Positions 1 to 3,623 of a stretch of 11,043 nucleotides of DNA are shown here, in pieces. The stretch spans positions 1 to 11,043 of the forward strand of contig NZ_SJDU01000042.1 in assembly GCF_005518285.1 (NCBI RefSeq), given 5' to 3'. Under the pieces are notes generated by a model, which saw only the letters and a list, made by a program, of their open reading frames with translations, searched no databases and was not told the DNA's origin. Numbering within the stretch: position 1 is the stretch's first letter; each line of letters opens with the position of its first letter. The DNA comes from Brachyspira catarrhinii. Its GTDB lineage: Bacteria; Spirochaetota; Brachyspiria; Brachyspirales; Brachyspiraceae. The translations under genes and the position numbers were made by a program.

Positions 1-71
1 TCGTTTTGATTATTATTACAGCCAATTAACGCAAAAACCGTAATAATAATTGTTAAGATTTTTTTTAACAT
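1..71 (-). CDS. Lipoprotein, N-terminal fragment only (runs off left edge)
   Basis: Only the first 23 codons are visible, reading leftwards out of the window. They give a short basic N-terminus (MLKK), a hydrophobic stretch, and a lipobox ending LIGC with the lipidated Cys at residue 18, followed by Asn/Gln-rich sequence. This is a classic type II (lipoprotein) signal peptide, so the product should be an inner- or outer-membrane-anchored lipoprotein. The start is supported by AGGAG at 79-83, seven bases upstream of ATG. The gene follows the flavodoxin lipoprotein gene by 45 bp in the same direction with no terminator between them, so the two are probably co-transcribed. The mature domain is outside the window, so no function can be given. 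Confidence 0.8.
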   Translation of the reverse strand, partial: MLKKILTIIITVFALIGCNNNQN

Positions 72-84
72 CTTTTTTCTCCTT

Positions 85-106
85 TGCCATTTTGTTTAAT
101 ATGGCA
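85..106 (-). repeat. Short inverted repeat upstream of the lipoprotein ribosome binding site
   Basis: TGCCAT and ATGGCA are separated by ten bases. Read on the minus strand, the hairpin would end one base before the AGGAG of the downstream lipoprotein gene. It lacks a T-run, so it is not a terminator. It could be an intercistronic mRNA hairpin affecting translation or stability, or a chance repeat; six base pairs is short. Confidence 0.35.
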
Positions 107-116
107 TTTATTTAAT

Positions 117-764
117 TTATTTATTTATTCCTACTTTATCTATCCAATCTCTAACCGTATTTCTCGCCCCGCTAACATTTCCGCTTCTAACATCCAAGCC
201 TTCGGTTATCGTGGAATTAGGACATAAAGCCCTTATATCCGTCAAACTTCTTCCCAATCTTGAGCCTCCATGCGTTCCTATAGGAGCGATGGTTTTGCCC
301 GAAAAATCGTTATCTTGCAAAAATCTTTTAACTACTTGCGGTATCGTTCCCCACCAAATCGGATAAACCAATATTATAGTGTCGTAAGAAGATAGATTAT
401 TAATTTGATTTCTAATCGCTGGCAAATAATTATTGTCTAATTCTTCCCTTGCTTGTTGCGTGGCTTCTCTATATTGACTTGGATACGGTTGAGCTGGAAC
501 GATTTCAAATATATCTCCGCCCGTTATATCTCTCGCATAACCCGCCAAAGTCCTCGAGTTTCCGCTCCAAGAAAAATAAACGATAAGAATTTTATTATTA
601 TCGTCCGCCGCAATATTAATCGCATTTGCAGAATTTTCTTTATATTCAGCTGTCATAATATTAGCGTTTTCAGTCGTATTGTTTTGAGCGTTCGCTTGAT
701 TACCGCAAGAAAACAATACTAAACTTGCAAGCAATAAAGTTATTGTTTTTAATGTTTTAGTCAT
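117..764 (-). CDS. Exported flavodoxin-fold lipoprotein
   Basis: The 215-aa protein has a lipoprotein signal peptide: MTKTLK, a hydrophobic core, then a lipobox LFSC with Cys20. A polar Asn/Ala-rich linker follows to about residue 57, then a flavodoxin-fold domain of the Flavodoxin_4 type. The FMN phosphate loop is visible at about 63-74 (YFSWSGNSRTLA). An isoalloxazine-contacting loop is at about 134-145 (YPIWWGTIP) and a third loop at about 163-172 (GTHGGSRLGR). The protein should bind FMN and carry electrons, but outside the cytoplasm, anchored to a membrane. The electron donor and acceptor are not identifiable here. GGGAGG lies just upstream of ATG. The gene is divergent from the TetR-type regulator and precedes another lipoprotein gene. 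The family call is strong; the physiological role is unknown. Confidence 0.88.
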   Translation of the reverse strand: MTKTLKTITLLLASLVLFSCGNQANAQNNTTENANIMTAEYKENSANAINIAADDNNKILIVYFSWSGNSRTLAGYARDITGGDIFEIVPAQPYPSQYREATQQAREELDNNYLPAIRNQINNLSSYDTIILVYPIWWGTIPQVVKRFLQDNDFSGKTIAPIGTHGGSRLGRSLTDIRALCPNSTITEGLDVRSGNVSGARNTVRDWIDKVGINK

Positions 765-814
765 CTCGACCTCCCGTTTATTTAATTTTTTACTATTGCC
801 TATTTATATTGATT

Positions 815-842
815 ATTATAGTGAATTGAAATTTTTAATCAA
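815..842 (-). promoter_or_regulatory. Sigma70-like promoter of the flavodoxin lipoprotein gene
   Basis: On the minus strand the sequence shows TTGATT (837-842), a 16-bp spacer and TATAAT (815-820). It lies about 50 bp upstream of the flavodoxin start codon, inside the divergent gap with the TetR-type gene. A TetR protein binding in this gap could block it (inference). Confidence 0.65.
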
Positions 843-867
843 CGGACATGATTTTATTTATTGTCCC

Positions 868-900
868 TTATACCACAAATATTTTGATTGTGAGGTATAA
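868..900. promoter_or_regulatory. Candidate TetR-type operator dyad
   Basis: TTATACC (868-874) and GGTATAA (894-900) form a perfect 7-bp inverted repeat. Inner half-matches ACAA (875-878) and TTGT (888-891) extend the symmetry with a two-base offset. The dyad lies between the flavodoxin promoter and the preferred start of the TetR-type gene, where an autoregulatory operator is expected. It would fall inside the coding sequence if the upstream ATG at 848 were used, which argues for the later start. No binding evidence is available. Confidence 0.4.
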
Positions 901-928
901 AAATCTTAAAAAAGGATATAAATTTAAT

Positions 929-1507
929 ATGAATTCAAAAACGAACAAGAAAAAAGAAGATTTAAGAATGATAAAAACCAAAGAAATTATAAGAAATACT
1001 TTTGAAAGTATGATACTTGAAATGGATTACGATTATATTACTATAAAAGAGCTTACCAAAAGAGCTAAAATCAATAGAAAAACTTTTTATTATCATTATA
1101 AAAGTTTAGACGATTTACTACTTGAAATACAAAAGGGCATATATAATCCTTTTATAGAAAAAGAGATTTCTTATGAAAATCTTGAAGATATAAAATATTT
1201 AATAAGATTATTTTTTGAAATAATGCATAACAATCCCATAAATGAAAGAATAATATGCAGCGAAAATTATAAATACATAAACGATAAAATAGTGAAAAAG
1301 ATTATAAATTATAGAAAGAAAAACGATGGAGGGGCTTTTTCGGATAACAAAGCTTATGAAAATATAATTTTTTCATTTTATGGCGCAAGTTCCTCGATTA
1401 TTTATAGGCAATGGGTAGCGGACGGTAAAAAGTTATCGTTGGAAGAAATAAAAGAGCTTGCCGTAAAGTTAGTTTGTCATGGTTTGGAAAGTATAATGAA
1501 AAAATAA
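929..1507 (+). CDS. TetR/AcrR-family transcriptional regulator
   Basis: This is a 192-aa DNA-binding repressor-type protein. The N-terminal helix-turn-helix spans about residues 37-57. It shows the family hallmark of TIKEL, then a recognition helix NRKTFYYHYKSLDDLL. The C-terminal part is helical, variable and ligand-sensing, and its ligand cannot be told. I chose ATG at 929 because it has an AAGGA ribosome site at 912-916 (a longish spacing of 12) and gives a normal TetR length and N-terminus. An in-frame ATG at 848 adds 27 hydrophobic or odd residues and has no proper ribosome site. ATG at 968 is a second alternative. The gene is divergent from the flavodoxin lipoprotein gene, so that gene and itself are the likely targets (inference). 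It is convergent with the Rrf2-type gene. Confidence 0.87.
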   Translation: MNSKTNKKKEDLRMIKTKEIIRNTFESMILEMDYDYITIKELTKRAKINRKTFYYHYKSLDDLLLEIQKGIYNPFIEKEISYENLEDIKYLIRLFFEIMHNNPINERIICSENYKYINDKIVKKIINYRKKNDGGAFSDNKAYENIIFSFYGASSSIIYRQWVADGKKLSLEEIKELAVKLVCHGLESIMKK

Positions 1508-1550
1508 AAAATTCGGTTTTATTCTAATTGATTTTAGTTTAATAATTAAT

Positions 1551-1575
1551 AAAAAGCCTCCCGAAAACTCGGGAG
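1551..1575 (-). terminator. Rho-independent terminator of the Rrf2-type gene
   Basis: CTCCCGA (1558-1564) and TCGGGAG (1569-1575) form a 7-bp GC-rich stem with a 4-nt loop. Read on the minus strand it is followed by GGC and then TTTTT (1551-1555) and further T-rich sequence. It lies about 95 bases downstream of the minus-strand Rrf2-type stop codon. On the plus strand the hairpin is followed by ACTCTTAC, so termination of the TetR-type transcript would be weaker, though the hairpin may serve both convergent genes. Confidence 0.8.
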
Positions 1576-1670
1576 ACTCTTACAAATATAATTTAAAGGA
1601 AATATGAAAAAATTTAACTTATTATCTAATTTATCGTCCTTTTAATCAATAATTCAATTATTATACAACA

Positions 1671-2093
1671 TTACAAATTATTTTGCAAGTCGTTAAAAAT
1701 ATCTTTCAAAGTAGTTTTCTTCAATTCTTTTTCCATAGATTTTTGAATCTCGTCCAATTTCGGAAGCAATATTTTTGTTATATTATTTCCAACGGGACAT
1801 TTTGAATTTGGCTTTTTATGAAACGAAAATAATTTTCCGTCCAAACTTTCGACAGCTTCAAATATTTCAAATAAAGTTATATCTTTAGCTTTTTTATTCA
1901 TTTTTATTCCGCCCGTTCCTCTTTTTACCGTGATAATGCTCGCTTTTTGCAATTGAAGTAAAATATTTCTTATTATAACGGGATTTACATTCACGCTTCC
2001 CGCCAAAAAATTAGAGGTTATTTTTTTATCTTCAAACAACAAAATGCATAAAAGAGTATGAATGGCTATGGTAAACCTTGAACTTATTTTCAT
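1671..2093 (-). CDS. Rrf2-family transcriptional regulator (YwnA-like, single-Cys type)
   Basis: The 140-aa protein begins MKISSRFTIAIHTLL, a typical Rrf2 N-terminus. A winged helix follows, with the family pattern NVNPVIIRNILLQLQKA (recognition region) and the wing RGTGGIKM near 58-65. The three closely spaced cysteines of the Fe-S Rrf2 regulators IscR and NsrR are absent. Only Cys16 and Cys99 are present, and Cys99 sits in a CPVG motif typical of the YwnA-like subgroup. It is therefore more likely a thiol or ligand sensor than an Fe-S sensor (inference). The ribosome site is weak (GAGATAAG region). It is divergent from the NAD(P)-binding protein/reductase operon, which carries two candidate operators, so repression of that operon is the likely role. 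The ywnA-ywnB pair of Bacillus is a similar arrangement. Confidence 0.88.
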   Translation of the reverse strand: MKISSRFTIAIHTLLCILLFEDKKITSNFLAGSVNVNPVIIRNILLQLQKASIITVKRGTGGIKMNKKAKDITLFEIFEAVESLDGKLFSFHKKPNSKCPVGNNITKILLPKLDEIQKSMEKELKKTTLKDIFNDLQNNL

Positions 2094-2126
2094 TAAACTT
2101 ATCTCGCAATTTCAAATATTAAATCA

Positions 2127-2154
2127 ATTATATAATAATTTTAATAAATTCCAA
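2127..2154 (-). promoter_or_regulatory. Candidate promoter of the Rrf2-type gene
   Basis: On the minus strand the sequence shows TTGGAA (2149-2154), a 16-bp spacer and TATAAT (2127-2132). This predicts a transcript start about 27 bases before the ATG. The region is very AT-rich, so a TATAAT match alone carries limited weight; the correctly spaced -35 improves the case. Confidence 0.5.
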
Positions 2155-2169
2155 TAAAAAAAATTTAAT

Positions 2170-2188
2170 TGTAAGTATTGACATTACA
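2170..2188. promoter_or_regulatory. Candidate Rrf2 operator O1 (TGTAA-N9-TTACA)
   Basis: TGTAA at 2170-2174 and TTACA at 2184-2188 form a 5-bp dyad with a nine-base spacer that contains the -35 hexamer of the plus-strand promoter. The same half-sites with the same spacing recur at 2211-2229, 41 bp downstream. The repetition and the promoter overlap support a regulator-binding site; assignment to the adjacent Rrf2-type protein is inference. Confidence 0.5.
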
Positions 2189-2206
2189 TTTCAAATATGT
2201 TATAAT
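2178..2206 (+). promoter_or_regulatory. Consensus sigma70 promoter of the oxidoreductase operon
   Basis: TTGACA (2178-2183), a 17-bp spacer and TATAAT (2201-2206) match the sigma70 consensus exactly in both hexamers and in spacing. Transcription should start near 2213, giving a leader of about 84 nt before ATG at 2297. Such a strong promoter beside a repressor gene suggests a tightly repressed, highly inducible operon (inference). Confidence 0.85.
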
Positions 2207-2207
2207 T

Positions 2208-2232
2208 TATTGTAATAATAGCTATTACAATA
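2208..2232. promoter_or_regulatory. Candidate Rrf2 operator O2 across the transcription start
   Basis: TATTGTAATA (2208-2217) and TATTACAATA (2223-2232) form a perfect 10-bp inverted repeat with a 5-bp centre, starting two bases after the -10 hexamer. Its core TGTAA-N9-TTACA (2211-2229) is the same dyad as at 2170-2188. A protein bound here would block transcription initiation. It could also fold as a hairpin in the transcript, but the duplicated core favours a DNA-binding site. Confidence 0.65.
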
Positions 2233-2248
2233 TCTTTAATTAAAGATA
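2231..2248. repeat. Perfect 18-bp palindrome in the operon leader
   Basis: TATCTTTAA (2231-2239) is followed directly by its reverse complement TTAAAGATA (2240-2248). It abuts candidate operator O2. It could be an additional protein-binding site or an RNA hairpin (7-bp stem, AAUU loop) in the 5' leader. It is A/T-rich, so chance is possible. Confidence 0.45.
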
Positions 2249-2296
2249 AAAACAAAAATTAAAAAATGCCAAAGCGATTGGCGAAGGAGTAAAAAA

Positions 2297-2935
2297 ATGA
2301 AGATAGCGATAATAGGAGCTACGGGAAAAGCTGGAAAATTAATTATGGAAGAGGCTTTGAAAAGAGGCTTGGATGTTACGGCGATAGTGAGAAACAAATC
2401 TAAACTTTCAAATTCGAGCGTTAAAGTAATCGAAAAAGATTTATTCGATTTGAAGAAAGAGGATTTAAAAGATTTCGACACTGTCGTAAGCGCGTTTGGA
2501 GCATGGGAAGAAAAAGAACTTCCTAAACATGGCGAAGTGATGAATCATTTATGCGACATATTGGCGGATACGAATATCAGATTAATGGTTGTCGGAGGAG
2601 CCGCGAGTTTGTTTGTAAATAAAGAGCATACTATGATTTTAATCGACAGTCCCGATTTTCCAAAAGATTGGATAAACTTGGCTAAAAATTCCAATAAAGC
2701 GTTTGAAATATTGAGAGGCAAGAAAAATGTTTTATGGACATATATTTCGCCTTCCGCGGATTTTCAAGCCGATGGAAAAAGAACGGGAGAATACAATATA
2801 GGAGATAAAGACGAGTTATGCGTTAACTCAAAAGGAGAAAGCATGATAAGTTACGCGGATTACGCGATAGGTTTTGTGGACGAAATAGAAAATAAAAAAT
2901 ATTTGAATAAAAGAATAACTTTCGTCTCAAAATAA
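2297..2935 (+). CDS. NAD(P)-binding Rossmann-fold oxidoreductase (YwnB/NmrA-like atypical SDR)
   Basis: The 212-aa cytoplasmic protein opens with a dinucleotide-binding loop GATGKAG at residues 7-13, right after the first beta strand (MKIAII). The cofactor-selecting segment VTAIVRNKSKL follows; its Arg suggests NADP. The C-terminal half has the signature of the YwnB-like NAD(P)H-binding group: SPSADF, GKRTGEY, GESMISYADYAIGFVDEIE and a final RITFVSK. This group is related to short-chain dehydrogenases and to flavin or quinone reductases, but its substrates are mostly unknown. AAGGAG at 2284-2289 gives an ideal start. It is the first gene of a two-gene operon with the flavodoxin-fold reductase, transcribed from the consensus promoter at 2178-2206, and is probably controlled by the divergent Rrf2-type regulator. 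Confidence 0.88.
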   Translation: MKIAIIGATGKAGKLIMEEALKRGLDVTAIVRNKSKLSNSSVKVIEKDLFDLKKEDLKDFDTVVSAFGAWEEKELPKHGEVMNHLCDILADTNIRLMVVGGAASLFVNKEHTMILIDSPDFPKDWINLAKNSNKAFEILRGKKNVLWTYISPSADFQADGKRTGEYNIGDKDELCVNSKGESMISYADYAIGFVDEIENKKYLNKRITFVSK

Positions 2936-2990
2936 TATTTAAAAAGCAAAATTAACACAAAAATTTAACATTAAAAAAAGGAGAAATTAA

Positions 2991-3482
2991 ATGAAAAACT
3001 TAATTATTTTTGCTCATACTTTTTGGAAAAATTCTAAAGTAAATAGAGCGCTTTTGGAAGAATTGAAGGATAACAAAAATGTAAATATCCATAATTTAAG
3101 TGTCATTTATCCCGATGGCAAAATAAATTCCGTAAAATCGGAAGTGACGCTTTTGAAGGAAGCGGATAATATTATTTTTCAATTTCCTTTATTTTGGTAT
3201 AGTATGCCAAGTATATTAAAGGAATGGCAGGATATAGTTTTAGCTGATATACTTTATGGAAGCGAGCCAAAAGCTTTAGAAAATAAAACTTTTAAGATTA
3301 TAACTACAGCAGGAAGTGAAAAATCTTTTTACGATACTTTGGATTTTAATATGAATGAAATTCTATCGCCAATAAATTTGAGTTTCAAATTTATTGGAGT
3401 GAAAATCGAAGAACCTTTTTGTATTTATGGAGCGAATAAAGATAATTTGCCTATAAAAGAATATTTGAATATTTTTAAATAA
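2991..3482 (+). CDS. Flavodoxin-fold NAD(P)H oxidoreductase (KefF/MdaB/YwrO-like)
   Basis: This 163-aa protein belongs to the Flavodoxin_2 family of small FMN- or FAD-dependent NAD(P)H:quinone reductases. The N-terminus (LIIFAHTFWKNSKVN) forms the flavin phosphate loop. The family hallmark lies at residues 64-81 (QFPLFWYSMPSILKEWQD). A third motif, TTAGSEKSFY, is at about 105-114. It should reduce quinones or other electrophiles using NAD(P)H. AGGAG precedes the start with good spacing. It begins 55 bp after the NAD(P)-binding protein gene, with no terminator between, and ends at a clear terminator, so it is the last gene of the operon. It is slightly shorter than the ~175 aa usual for KefF and YwrO; the final helix appears clipped. 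It is related in fold, but not in subfamily, to the exported flavodoxin at 117-764. Confidence 0.87.
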   Translation: MKNLIIFAHTFWKNSKVNRALLEELKDNKNVNIHNLSVIYPDGKINSVKSEVTLLKEADNIIFQFPLFWYSMPSILKEWQDIVLADILYGSEPKALENKTFKIITTAGSEKSFYDTLDFNMNEILSPINLSFKFIGVKIEEPFCIYGANKDNLPIKEYLNIFK

Positions 3483-3509
3483 AAATATTTGATATTAGAG
3501 TAAACTCAA

Positions 3510-3551
3510 AAAGCGCATATATTTATTAAAAAATATATGCCCTTTATTTTT
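3510..3551. terminator. Bidirectional terminator between the reductase operon and secA
   Basis: GCATATATTT (3515-3524) and AAATATATGC (3531-3540) form a 10-bp stem with a 6-nt loop. AAAG/CTTT extend it outside a C-C mismatch. On the plus strand it is followed by TTTATTTTT (3543-3551), ending the reductase operon 30 bases after its stop codon. On the minus strand the stem is followed by GCTTTTTGAG, so it can also stop secA transcription. The stem is A/T-rich and only moderately stable. Confidence 0.7.
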
Positions 3552-3593
3552 CGCTTCCCGCAGGGACACCGTTGGTGAAAGCGGGCGGTAACC
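3552..3593. repeat. GC-rich structured intergenic element
   Basis: By my count 28 of 42 bases are G or C, in a window of roughly 30% GC. CCCGC (3557-3561) pairs with GCGGG (3581-3585). Inside, CACC (3567-3570) pairs with GGTG (3574-3577) around a GTT loop. A competing pairing is CGCTT (3552-3556) with AAGCG (3579-3583). GGTAACC at 3587-3593 is a small palindrome. There is no T-run directly after it on either strand. It is probably a member of a dispersed intergenic repeat family or a small structured RNA, but a single copy is visible and this cannot be settled here. Confidence 0.5.
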
Positions 3594-3599
3594 AAAATC

Positions 3600-3619
3600 A
3601 TTTAATAAATTTATTAAAT
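3600..3619. repeat. Perfect 20-bp AT palindrome beside the secA stop codon
   Basis: ATTTAATAAA (3600-3609) is followed directly by its reverse complement (3610-3619), four bases downstream of the secA stop. It is composed only of A and T. As RNA it would be a weak hairpin with no strong T-tract after it, so a terminator role is doubtful. Confidence 0.4.
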
Positions 3620-3623
3620 AAAA

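Noticed and set aside
453..722. Plus-strand open frame of 89 codons
   Set aside because: It lies entirely antisense to the flavodoxin lipoprotein gene, and its product has no recognisable domain.
1604..1645. 13-codon frame (MKKFNLLSNLSSF) preceded by AAAGGA
   Set aside because: The ribosome site is only three bases from the ATG, the frame is tiny, and no relative is recognisable; chance is likely in AT-rich DNA.
1648..1662. AATAATT-C-AATTATT palindrome near the Rrf2-type stop codon
   Set aside because: It consists of short A/T repeats in an A/T-rich gap, with no T-run or link to a promoter.
2236..2481. Minus-strand open frame of 81 codons
   Set aside because: It overlaps the start of the well-supported NAD(P)-binding protein gene and its leader, has low-complexity Phe/Ser-rich content and no family resemblance.
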